64,000 bases of DNA, from the NCBI GenBank assembly GCA_012934845.2, contig WNNJ02000360.1, forward strand, positions 248,001 through 312,000, given 5' to 3'. The position numbers and the translations under genes are program-made. How positions within the stretch are numbered: position 1 is the first letter of the stretch; the number at the start of each line of letters is the position of its first letter. The notes beneath the pieces are model-generated. The model worked only from the letters and a program-made list of their open reading frames with translations. It did no database searches and was not told the DNA's origin. Source of the DNA: Pomphorhynchus laevis (lineage: Eukaryota > Acanthocephala > Palaeacanthocephala > Echinorhynchida > Pomphorhynchidae). Positions 22,295 through 33,828 of this stretch are shown here, piece by piece.

Positions 22295-22860
22295 AATGCG
22301 ACAAACTGTGTGTACAAAACCCAAAGCCAGGAAAATTTTATATGCTGCTAAAGACACACAAGTGCATCAATCCGATACCAGGACGCCCGATTATCAGTAA
22401 TCGTGACACGACTACAGAAAAATTGTCGAGATGGTTACACATCAGTTATATCCGATACTAAAGACAATGCCCTCGTTCATTTCGAGTACAGACCATTTTA
22501 TCACGTATTTGGAAGAAGTTAAACATAGCATGCAGGACTGCTTAGTCGCAACTATGAATGTAGTCTCTTTGTTCACCTCCATAGACACTCAAAACGGTAT
22601 AAGAGTGATCCGAACCGACATATGATCACTCAGGAAAATTGGACGCCTAAGCAAATTAACGATGTATGTGATCTCCTGACTGTGATTCTGAACTCGAATA
22701 CATTGAAGTTTAAGAATCAATGGTACAAACAGATCACAGGTACGGCAATAAGTAAACCTGTAGGACCCACTTACGCCGGCCTCTACATTGAACAACAGTT
22801 TAATGTAGATCAGAATACTTCCATATCAAAAACGTGTATTTATTTAAAAAATGTGTAAAC
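22295..22860 (+). pseudogene. PLE RT fragment (motifs up to B)
   Basis: Plus strand, frames changing: PIPGRPIISNRDTTTEKLS near 22380, TMNVVSLFTSID (motif A) at 22552-22590, then YKQITGTAISKPVGPTYAGL (motif B) at 22722-22785. The catalytic motif C is missing: the frame ends in SKTCIYLKNV at 22858 and runs straight into the Penelope terminal repeat. In motif B the usual Met-Gly is Ile-Ser. Confidence 0.7.
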
Positions 22861-24182
22861 TAGTTAACGCTTGATAAAGACTTTGTGTCGAAACGTTGCG
22901 TGTCCTGTGCTCAATAAATAAAAATCCAGTTTGCGTCTTGTTTTCTTTAAAACCTGATATTTAATGGAATCATTAATTGATCCAAGACAACCGCTTCTAT
23001 CGAATAACAATAATATATATGGAGTCTTTCAACAAACCCGGTGTTCAGCAAACTGCGCGGCTAAAATCAGAGCACATATGCAATGTTGGAATATTGTTGT
23101 CGTGCCCAAATTACTCCGAAGGGACTTACGGTGCGGAAACAAATGCAAGTAAATAAAGATCTGTATCCCAACAAGCATGCATTTTTTGAAGATAAATAAC
23201 GAAAAGTGTTAGAAAACTCAGAAACAGATAACACGTATTCTTCGTGACTTACGTATATCTAAACAATACCGTATGCAGAGAAATAGACGAAACGACATAC
23301 GATAGAGCACCCAATATAAAGCTTTCAAAGATTCGACAAAACTTTGGCCACGATATTCATAAATTTGAACTTTCACGTATTAAGGTACATCCGAATAGAC
23401 GTTTCGTTCATCGACAAAGAATTACTCAAACCATAAGTATTTCCAAAAAGAATATCATAAAGAATATATCAGATCGACCGCTCAGTGCAGATGAGAAATC
23501 ACTTCTAAATTACGGCCTCAACTTTGTTCCTACACAACGTGAGTTCAATCGCCAAGATCTGACTAAATCCATACGCTCTGCTGGTAATAAAATATTTAAA
23601 ACAGAACGAGACGAAAACATGAGAGGTATACAGCTAAAATCATTATTTACCGACGCAGATATTCGAAATTATATCTGCATGAAACCGAATTCAAAATATA
23701 AAAGCAACCTTAGTGGAAACGAATGGAAAACAATTAAACAACTAAAGAAAATAGACGACATAGTTATTAAACAAGCCGACAAATCTGGACATGTAGTAAT
23801 ATGGGGTAAGACACAATAACTAGAAGAAGGTTACCGCCAACTGCGATTAGGTTCATATGAATAAATCGATGAAATTGGAATTACAGATACATATCGCAGA
23901 ATATCGAGCGCTATTACAACTGATGTCCATGAAGAAGACCTAGCAGATAAACTTCACATTAAAGAACCCCACCCAGGACGCTTCTATCTTCTTCCAAAAA
24001 CAGATAAGCAAGATATTATCTGTAAAGGAAGACCAATTGTAAGTAATTGCGGTACTGCGTCTGAGAAATTATCAAAATACCTGTGTTCTATTCTAAATCC
24101 AATTGTACAAGTACAAGAGAGATGCCTACAAAGTACAGATGACTTCCTTCGACAATTCCATTCTATAAAAGAAGAAATTCCG
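22861..24182 (+). mobile_element. Penelope-like element, 5' half with pLTR (block copy 2)
   Basis: Nearly base-for-base the same as 17320-18616: terminal repeat at 22861-22950, MESLIDPRQPLLSNNN at 22964, N-terminal frame 23244-23819, and the same two TAA stops. The 191-residue frame differs from the first copy at only about five residues. It runs slightly further, to HSIKEEIPDN near 24190, before a tail module. Confidence 0.75.
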
Positions 24183-24185
24183 GAT

Positions 24186-25640
24186 AATTAAATTAGCTAA
24201 CTGAGTCTACGTATTTAATATAATTATAAAAAAACAAAACATAATAATGCTAAATCAAAATTTAATAATTAAATAATAAAATTAATAATTGTTTTTAGAT
24301 TTTCTATAATTTAAATCAAGTTAAAATAAAAAAATAAATTTAAAATAAACGTCATTTTTATGAATTGACTAATAAATAACAGACGTTGTATCGGAATAAG
24401 AATTAGAGGTCATCAGGAGGAACTGCTATGCTATTAGGTTTCGGGCCCTAACTCCTCTACCCAACATTGCAGCGGGGCCAAATACATGCTAATGATGAAT
24501 TTCCTCTGATAAAACTATCTAGTATCTTATTCTAATACAAAGTATATTATTTATTATCCATCCATAAAAATTTGCCACTTAAGAGTTTAAATTTATTCTT
24601 TATATTATTGTGTTGATTTATATATTTTACTATTTTCTGCTTGATGTTATTTTTATAGTAACCTAGTTTAAAATATGTATCTATTAAATTATTTAAATGA
24701 TTTTGAAGAAAGCCAATATCATTACATATTGTTGCAATTCTTAAAATTTCATTATTTAATGTATTATATTTTATATTATATGGTATGCATGAATGCTCAT
24801 GCAAAAATATGTTTCTTGTAAATTTAAATATGTCATCTTTACGATATAAATTAATAGTAGTTTTAGTTAATGTTAATTTAATGTTCATATCTAGATATAC
24901 ACCTTCTTTATCATTAATATTGGTTTTGTTAAGAATAAGGCTTTCTGGATAAATGTGCTCACTAATTGAATAAAAATTATTAGAATTAAATACACATATA
25001 TCATCAATGTATCGAAACATATATTTCATATATTTATATTGTTTAGATTTAGTTTTTACACAGTTATGAACAATTTAATATTCTATAAAGCTTAAAAACA
25101 AGTCAGCTATAATTGGGCTACTATTGCCACCCATTGAAACACCTTTTACTTGTCTAAATATAGATGTCCCTACTTTTAAATAATTTTGATTTATCAAAAT
25201 ATTTAAGGATTCTATTAATTCAATTTTAGCGCCGCGTGGCCGAATGGTGGAGGCGTGTGCATTGCAAACTCTATTTACGGGGTTCAAACCTCGAGCATGC
25301 ACTCTCTATTGACTTCTCTGTAAGCACACGTCAAAGCCACAAGATCGCGTTGTCGAAAGACGTTGGGGCATCCGATGATGAAGCGGGAGCACTCTTCATT
25401 AATTCAATTTTATCCATATTTTTATATTTACTTGATGGTTTAATTTTTGTTAGATAGGCGTTATAATTTTTATAACATCTATATGTATATCTTTTTCCGA
25501 ATATAAGATTAATTAAATTTACTTAAGCTTCTATAATATATTCTAAATCTAGATTTGTATAATGCGTACTAAAATCATATGTGTTTATATTTTGAAAATT
25601 TATTCCTTTTGTCTGTTCTAACATATTATTCTAGTGTTAG
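24186..25640 (-). mobile_element. PLE-like element with tail module, interrupted by a SINE
   Basis: Minus strand from 25640: NINTYDFSTHYTNLD (motif A) near 25560, KRYTYRCYKNYNAYLTKI, MDKIEL, a SINE at 25229-25398, then LIESLNILINQNY, GVSMGGNSSPIIADLFL (motif B), and frame 24547-25029 with RYIDDICVF (intact) through KLLSGKFLWMDNK, the native C-terminus. The tail follows: structured block 24410-24515 and AT-rich end to 24186. The second best copy of the family after 2671-4690. Confidence 0.75.
25229..25398 (+). mobile_element. tRNA-derived SINE with clear target duplication
   Basis: Head GCCGCGTGGCCGAATGGTGG (box A fit) and GGGGTTCAAACCTCG (box B fit) about 45 bases later, followed by a 100-base body and a GATGATGAAGCGGGAGCAC tail. 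It sits inside a PLE-like copy and is flanked by a 15-base direct repeat, ATTAATTCAATTTTA, at 25214-25228 and 25398-25412, the target duplication of a LINE-driven insertion. Younger than the element around it. Confidence 0.85.
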
Positions 25641-25664
25641 AATAATCCATTATTCTAACACTAG
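25631..25664. repeat. Perfect snap-back palindrome at a junction
   Basis: Arms of 16 bases, CTAGTGTTAGAATAAT and its exact reverse complement, around CC. The left arm also pairs with ATTATTCTA just before it (25627-25645). The right arm is the native start of the PLE that follows. Confidence 0.9.
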
Positions 25665-26290
25665 ATGTTGAACAACTATACACTTCAATTCCAATTGAAT
25701 CTGGTATAGCAGCATGTAAAGACAGAATGATAAGTTACGGCACACCCTTAGAAAAATCTGAAAACATAGTGAAATTGCTAAAAACCGTATTAAGAGAGAA
25801 TGTATTTTCATTCGACAACCAATATGGCGATAAACTAACGGCACAGCAATGGGGATTCCAGTTGCTCCACCATATGCCAACTTATTCGTGGCTTGGTTAA
25901 AAGATGAAATATTATCCACTGCTAAGAAACAACCGCTATGGTGGAAGAGGTATATAGATGATGTGATAGATGATGTGATAGTTATTGTGATAGTTATTCA
26001 TAGTAGAGAAGAATTGAACACATTCCTGATACACCTCAATACAAACAATCTAGTCAAATTTAAATACGATGAAAGCACCGATATTCATTATCTAGACATA
26101 CGTATTCATAAGATTGATGATAAGTTGCAAACATCACTATACAGAAAGGTTGATAGCGTGAGAGCCTATGTACACGCCAAAAGCGGTCACATTCCTCAAA
26201 ATAAGCGAAATTTGATTTATAATGATGCAACAAGAGTACGGAAAATATGCTGTACTGCAAATACGTTAAAAAATGGTCTTTAATTTCAAC
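25649..26290 (+). pseudogene. PLE RT fragment with a stretched catalytic motif
   Basis: ILTLDVEQLYTSIPIESGI (motif A) opens the piece at 25650. After a frame change, GIPVAPPYANLFVAWLKDE (motif B) is at 25849 and WWKRYIDDVIDDVIVIVIVI (motif C) at 25936. The block IDDVIDDVIVIVIV is longer than the usual YIDDVIVIV, from short repeats of GATGATGTGATA and GTGATAGTTATT. IHYLDIRIHK and HIPQNKRNLIY follow. Ends at 26283 with no nuclease. Confidence 0.7.
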
Positions 26291-26339
26291 CTTAACAAGT
26301 TTGAAATCTTAAGTAAATACAATAAATAACATACATTCC

Positions 26340-29300
26340 AGATTATTCCTGTCAGTTCCAGATTATTCCTGTCAGTTCCAGATTATCCCTATAAGTTCCA
26401 GATTATCCCTGTCAGTTCCAGATTATTCCTGTCAGTTCCAGATTATTCCTGTCAGTTCCAGATTATTCCTGTCAGTTCCAGATTATCCCCTGTCAGTTCC
26501 AGATTATTCCTGTCAGTTCCAGATTATTCCTGTCAGTTCCAGATTATTCCTGTCAGTTCCAGATTATTCCTGTCAGTTCCAGATTATTCCTGTCAGTTCC
26601 AGATTATTCCTGTCAGTTCCAGATTATTCCTGTCAGTTCCAGATTATTCCTGTCAGTTCCAGATTATTCCTGTCAGTTCCAGATTATTCCTGTCAGTTCC
26701 AGATTATTCCTGTCAGTTCCAGATTATTTCTGTCAGTTCCAGATTATTCCTGTCAGTTCCAGATTATTCCTGTCAGTTCCAGATTATTCCTGTCAGTTCC
26801 AGATTATTCCTGTCAGTTCCAGATTATTCCTGTCAGTTCCAGATTATTCCTGTCAGTTCCAGATTATTCCTGTCAGTTCCAGATTATTCCTGTCAGTTCC
26901 AGATTATTCCTGTCAGTTCCAGATTATTCCTGTCAGTTCCAGATTATTCCTGTCAGTTCCAGATTATTCCTGTCAGTTCCAGATTATTCCTGTCAGTTCC
27001 AGATTATTCCTGTCAGTTCCAGATTATTCCTGTCAGTTCCAGATTATTCCTGTCAGTTCCAGATTATTCCTGTCAGTTCCAGATTATTCCTGTCAGTTCC
27101 AGATTATTCCTGTCAGTTCCAGATTATTCCTGTCAGTTCCAGATTATTCCTGTCAGTTCCAGATTATTCCTGTCAGTTCCAGATTATTCCTGTCAGTTCC
27201 AGATTATTCCTGTCAGTTCCAGATTATTCCTGTCAGTTCCAGATTATTCCTGTCAGTTCCAGATTATTCCTGTCAGTTCCAGATTATTCCTGTCAGTTCC
27301 AGATTATTCCTGTCAGTTCCAGATTATTCCTGTCAGTTCCAGATTATTCCTGTCAGTTCCAGATTATTCCTGTCAGTTCCAGATTATTCCTGTCAGTTCC
27401 AGATTATTCCTGTCAGTTCCAGATTATTCCTGTCAGTTCCAGATTATTCCTGTCAGTTCCAGATTATTCCTGTCAGTTCCAGATTATTCCTGTCAGTTCC
27501 AGATTATTCCTGTCAGTTCCAGATTATTCCTGTCAGTTCCAGATTATTCCTGTCAGTTCCAGATTATTCCTGTCAGTTCCAGATTATTCCTGTCAGTTCC
27601 AGATTATTCCTGTCAGTTCCAGATTATTCCTGTCAGTTCCAGATTATTCCTGTCAGTTCCAGATTATTCCTGTCAGTTCCAGATTATTCCTGTCAGTTCC
27701 AGATTATTCCTGTCAGTTCCAGATTATTCCTGTCAGTTCCAGATTATTCCTGTCAGTTCCAGATTATTCCTGTCAGTTCCAGATTATTCCTGTCAGTTCC
27801 AGATTATTCCTGTCAGTTCCAGATTATTCCTGTCAGTTCCAGATTATTCCTGTCAGTTCCAGATTATTCCTGTCAGTTCCAGATTATTCCTGTCAGTTCC
27901 AGATTATTCCTGTCAGTTCCAGATTATTCCTGTCAGTTCCAGATTATTCCTGTCAGTTCCAGATTATTCCTGTCAGTTCCAGATTATTCCTGTCAGTTCC
28001 AGATTATTCCTGTCAGTTCCAGATTATTCCTGTCAGTTCCAGATTATTCCTGTCAGTTCCAGATTATTCCTGTCAGTTCCAGATTATTCCTGTCAGTTCC
28101 AGATTATTCCTGTCAGTTCCAGATTATTCCTGTCAGTTCCAGATTATTCCTGTCAGTTCCAGATTATTCCTGTCAGTTCCAGATTATTCCTGTCAGTTCC
28201 AGATTATTCCTGTCAGTTCCAGATTATTCCTGTCAGTTCCAGATTATTCCTGTCAGTTCCAGATTATTCCTGTCAGTTCCAGATTATTCCTGTCAGTTCC
28301 AGATTATTCCTGTCAGTTCCAGATTATTCCTGTCAGTTCCAGATTATTCCTGTCAGTTCCAGATTATTCCTGTCAGTTCCAGATTATTCCTGTCAGTTCC
28401 AGATTATTCCTGTCAGTTCCAGATTATTCCTGTCAGTTCCAGATTATTCCTGTCAGTTCCAGATTATTCCTGTCAGTTCCAGATTATTCCTGTCAGTTCC
28501 AGATTATTCCTGTCAGTTCCAGATTATTCCTGTCAGTTCCAGATTATTCCTGTCAGTTCCAGATTATTCCTGTCAGTTCCAGATTATTCCTGTCAGTTCC
28601 AGATTATTCCTGTCAGTTCCAGATTATCCTGTCAGTTCCAGATTATTCCTGTCAGTTCCAGATTATTCCTGTCAGTTCCAGATTATTCCTGTCAGTTCCA
28701 TATTATTCCTGTCAGTTCCAGATTATTCCTGTCAGTTCCAGATTATTCCTGTCAGTTCCAGATTATTCCTGTCAGTTCCAGATTATTCCTGTCAGTTCCA
28801 GATTATTCCTGTCAGTTCCAGATTATTCCTGTCAGTTCCAGATTATTCCTGTCAGTTCCAGATTATTCCTGTCAGTTCCAGATTATTCCTGTCAGTTCCA
28901 GATTATTCCTGTCAGTTCCAGATTATTCCTGTCAGTTCCAGATTATTCCTGTCAGTTCCAGATTATTCCTGTCAGTTCCAGATTATTCCTGTCAGTTCCA
29001 GATTATTCCTGTCAGTTCCAGATTATTCCTGTCAGTTCCAGATTATTCCTGTCAGTTCCAGATTATTCCTGTCAGTTCCAGATTATTCCTGTCAGTTCCA
29101 GATTATTCCTGTCAGTTCCAGATTATTCCTGTCAGTTCCAGATTATTCCTGTCAGTTCCAGATTATTCCTGTCAGTTCCAGATTATTCCTGTCAGTTCCA
29201 GATTATTCCTGTCAGTTCCAGATTATTCCTGTCAGTTCCAGATTATTCCTGTCAGTTCCAGATTATTCCTGTCAGTTCCAGATTATTCCTGTCAGTTCCA

Positions 29301-32300
29301 GATTATTCCTGTCAGTTCCAGATTATTCCTGTCAGTTCCAGATTATTCCTGTCAGTTCCAGATTATTCCTGTCAGTTCCAGATTATTCCTGTCAGTTCCA
29401 GATTATTCCTGTCAGTTCCAGATTATTCCTGTCAGTTCCAGATTATTCCTGTCAGTTCCAGATTATTCCTGTCAGTTCCAGATTATTCCTGTCAGTTCCA
29501 GATTATTCCTGTCAGTTCCAGATTATTCCTGTCAGTTCCAGATTATTCCTGTCAGTTCCAGATTATTCCTGTCAGTTCCAGATTATTCCTGTCAGTTCCA
29601 GATTATTCCTGTCAGTTCCAGATTATTCCTGTCAGTTCCAGATTATTCCTGTCAGTTCCAGATTATTCCTGTCAGTTCCAGATTATTCCTGTCAGTTCCA
29701 GATTATTCCTGTCAGTTCCAGATTATTCCTGTCAGTTCCAGATTATTCCTGTCAGTTCCAGATTATTCCTGTCAGTTCCAGATTATTCCTGTCAGTTCCA
29801 GATTATTCCTGTCAGTTCCAGATTATTCCTGTCAGTTCCAGATTATTCCTGTCAGTTCCAGATTATTCCTGTCAGTTCCAGATTATTCCTGTCAGTTCCA
29901 GATTATTCCTGTCAGTTCCAGATTATTCCTGTCAGTTCCAGATTATTCCTGTCAGTTCCAGATTATTCCTGTCAGTTCCAGATTATTCCTGTCAGTTCCA
30001 GATTATTCCTGTCAGTTCCAGATTATTCCTGTCAGTTCCAGATTATTCCTGTCAGTTCCAGATTATTCCTGTCAGTTCCAGATTATTCCTGTCAGTTCCA
30101 GATTATTCCTGTCAGTTCCAGATTATTCCTGTCAGTTCCAGATTATTCCTGTCAGTTCCAGATTATTCCTGTCAGTTCCAGATTATTCCTGTCAGTTCCA
30201 GATTATTCCTGTCAGTTCCAGATTATTCCTGTCAGTTCCAGATTATTCCTGTCAGTTCCAGATTATTCCTGTCAGTTCCAGATTATTCCTGTCAGTTCCA
30301 GATTATTCCTGTCAGTTCCAGATTATTCCTGTCAGTTCCAGATTATTCCTGTCAGTTCCAGATTATTCCTGTCAGTTCCAGATTATTCCTGTCAGTTCCA
30401 GATTATTCCTGTCAGTTCCAGATTATTCCTGTCAGTTCCAGATTATTCCTGTCAGTTCCAGATTATTCCTGTCAGTTCCAGATTATTCCTGTCAGTTCCA
30501 GATTATTCCTGTCAGTTCCAGATTATTCCTGTCAGTTCCAGATTATTCCTGTCAGTTCCAGATTATTCCTGTCAGTTCCAGATTATTCCTGTCAGTTCCA
30601 GATTATTCCTGTCAGTTCCAGATTATTCCTGTCAGTTCCAGATTATTCCTGTCAGTTCCAGATTATTCCTGTCAGTTCCAGATTATTCCTGTCAGTTCCA
30701 GATTATTCCTGTCAGTTCCAGATTATTCCTGTCAGTTCCAGATTATTCCTGTCAGTTCCAGATTATTCCTGTCAGTTCCAGATTATTCCTGTCAGTTCCA
30801 GATTATTCCTGTCAGTTCCAGATTATTCCTGTCAGTTCCAGATTATTCCTGTCAGTTCCAGATTATTCCTGTCAGTTCCAGATTATTCCTGTCAGTTCCA
30901 GATTATTCCTGTCAGTTCCAGATTATTCCTGTCAGTTCCAGATTATTCCTGTCAGTTCCAGATTATTCCTGTCAGTTCCAGATTATTCCTGTCAGTTCCA
31001 GATTATTCCTGTCAGTTCCAGATTATTCCTGTCAGTTCCAGATTATTCCTGTCAGTTCCAGATTATTCCTGTCAGTTCCAGATTATTCCTGTCAGTTCCA
31101 GATTATTCCTGTCAGTTCCAGATTATTCCTGTCAGTTCCAGATTATTCCTGTCAGTTCCAGATTATTCCTGTCAGTTCCAGATTATTCCTGTCAGTTCCA
31201 GATTATTCCTGTCAGTTCCAGATTATTCCTGTCAGTTCCAGATTATTCCTGTCAGTTCCAGATTATTCCTGTCAGTTCCAGATTATTCCTGTCAGTTCCA
31301 GATTATTCCTGTCAGTTCCAGATTATTCCTGTCAGTTCCAGATTATTCCTGTCAGTTCCAGATTATTCCTGTCAGTTCCAGATTATTCCTGTCAGTTCCA
31401 GATTATTCCTGTCAGTTCCAGATTATTCCTGTCAGTTCCAGATTATTCCTGTCAGTTCCAGATTATTCCTGTCAGTTCCAGATTATTCCTGTCAGTTCCA
31501 GATTATTCCTGTCAGTTCCAGATTATTCCTGTCAGTTCCAGATTATTCCTGTCAGTTCCAGATTATTCCTGTCAGTTCCAGATTATTCCTGTCAGTTCCA
31601 GATTATTCCTGTCAGTTCCAGATTATTCCTGTCAGTTCCAGATTATTCCTGTCAGTTCCAGATTATTCCTGTCAGTTCCAGATTATTCCTGTCAGTTCCA
31701 GATTATTCCTGTCAGTTCCAGATTATTCCTGTCAGTTCCAGATTATTCCTGTCAGTTCCAGATTATTCCTGTCAGTTCCAGATTATTCCTGTCAGTTCCA
31801 GATTATTCCTGTCAGTTCCAGATTATTCCTGTCAGTTCCAGATTATTCCTGTCAGTTCCAGATTATTCCTGTCAGTTCCAGATTATTCCTGTCAGTTCCA
31901 GATTATTCCTGTCAGTTCCAGATTATTCCTGTCAGTTCCAGATTATTCCTGTCAGTTCCAGATTATCCCTGTCAGTTCCAGATTATTCCTGTCAGTTCCA
32001 GATTATTCCTGTCAGTTCCAGATTATTCCTGTCAGTTCCAGATTATTCCTGTCAGTTCCAGATTATTCCTGTCAGTTCCAGATTATTCCTGTCAGTTCCA
32101 GATTATTCCTGTCAGTTCCAGATTATTCCTGTCAGTTCCAGATTATTCCTGTCAGTTCCAGATTATTCCTGTCAGTTCCAGATTATTCCTGTCAGTTCCA
32201 GATTATTCCTGTCAGTTCCAGATTATTCCTGTCAGTTCCAGATTATCCCCTGTCAGTTCCAGATTATTCCTGTCAGTTCCAGATTATTCTGGTCAGTTCC

Positions 32301-32460
32301 AGATTATTCCTGTCAGTTCCAGATTATTCCTGTCAGTTCCAGATTATTCCTGTCAGTTCCAGATTATTCCTGTCAGTTCCAGATTATTCCTGTCAGTTCC
32401 AGATTATTCCTGTCAGTTCCAGATTATTCCTGCAAGTTCCAGATTATTACTGTCAGTTCC
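26340..32460. repeat. 20-bp satellite array, about 306 units
   Basis: Unit AGATTATTCCTGTCAGTTCC repeated head to tail for 6.1 kb. Most units are identical; variants cluster at the two edges (for example ATCCCT and ATCCCCT forms, 26361-26500 and 31960-32260). No spacer of any kind and no open frame. Flanks match a one-unit locus at 60650-60715. The true copy number may differ, since arrays like this are hard to assemble. Confidence 0.97.
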
Positions 32461-33828
32461 GCTCGCTACGCTCGCGGATCGAGCTCAATCTATCGATAAA
32501 AAGTCACGCCTAAAAAAGCGCGATCTCAGATCCCTGTTCCTGATCAAGAATCTTCCACATCGGAATGCAATGATGGTTATACCAGCTTTGAAGTTGGATT
32601 CGATTCCAAAGATTGTGATGCATGGACACTTGTTCGTGTAAAAATATCCGACCACTCGGTATATAAACGTAAACAGTTCACATGCAGTTTTTGTACATCA
32701 GTACGACTACTACAATTATCCTGCTCATCTACTCCTGTATCACACACGACCACTTAGACCAATGCTGTTTTAGATGTTTCCTTCGCATCAACACCTGACT
32801 TCGCATCATATAATCCCATTATTGAACCTACTCTCTCACACACTCCTCGTTCAACTACGTACCAAACTTCCATTAATCTTTCTCATTCTAACAATGCTAA
32901 CGGTAAAGCTTTTCATCTCGTACCTCCTCTTTCGTATTCTTCCCCCAATCTAAATAAATCTCAAACTTCTTTATTCTCTTCACGTATTTCTTACTCGACC
33001 TCCCCCGTATCACTTCTCAATAATTTACATCCTTCCATCAAAATCATTTCCAGCAACATTTCCGATCAACTGATTCAACACTCCATTCATGCCACTCATG
33101 CCCCAACCTATCTTAATTCTCCTTACTCTACCTTTCACGTAACACTTCCAAATAATTTACAACCTTCATTTAAAATCATCTTCAGTCACATCTCTGATCA
33201 ACCGATTCAACACCCAGCTCCTGCCACACTTGCTCCAACCAATATTAATTCTCTATCAACCACCCCTGTCATTTCCACTTCTAACTGCTCATCTGCCTCG
33301 ACTCCTAGCAGCTCTATCCGTCCACCACTTCCACGAAATCGTTTTCCTTCGCGCGATCGCTGTATAATCATATCAAACTTAAAGCTTTCCGAATATTCTT
33401 CTCCACAATCTCGCCTCGATGATGATGTATCTGCTTTCATGTCTATCCTAGCAACCATTCTTCCTGATGATAACCCATCCCTCTTGAATAATATCGATCC
33501 TGTATACTTTATTCGTTTAAACAAATCCACTAAATCCAATCATCTCAGTCCTCCACTCTTAAAAATCGTTTTCCGACATAGTTCACATGCCTCTTCTGTA
33601 CTCTCCCAACGTTTTAAACTTCTTACCACTTCATCTACTTGCCGTATCTTTCCTGATCGATCCCCTTCTGATATTGCCCAGCTCAATTTAGCTCGCATTG
33701 AGAAACATCGACGTGAAACAAACGGCGAGTCATCCTTATCTATAAGTCAAATCAACGGAAATTTTTACGTTGTACACACAAGGCCAAAAATTCGATGGCG
33801 TCCCAACTCTCCCCCTTGTCTTCGCTAG
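32461..33828 (+). pseudogene. CR1-group LINE (family 1, copy 1), ORF1
   Basis: Opens in the satellite's right flank (CGCTCGCTACGCTCGCGG). From about 32520 a frame reads DCDAWTLVRVKISDH and FTCSFCTSV, crosses one TAG at about 32756, then a Ser/Thr/Pro-rich stretch with a 44-residue duplication (units from 33006 and 33138), then RCIIISNLKLSE near 33360 and the conserved end FYVVHTRPKIRW. ORF1 proteins of CR1-group LINEs bind the RNA; the CIIISNL stretch may be part of an RNA-binding fold. The stop at 33828 overlaps the start of ORF2. Confidence 0.7.

Noticed and set aside
17705-24182. A nuclear genetic code in which TAA is read as an amino acid, since many frames continue after TAA
   Set aside because: Breaks also include TAG and TGA, and frameshifts are just as common; the residues expected at the TAA sites differ (Tyr, Lys, Glu). 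Ordinary decay explains it.
25075-25302. 75-residue minus-strand frame
   Set aside because: Runs from the antisense of the SINE head into PLE-like coding; not a gene.
26340-32460. CRISPR-like array
   Set aside because: Units abut with no spacers, the unit is 20 bases and uniform, and the setting is an animal-type retroelement region.
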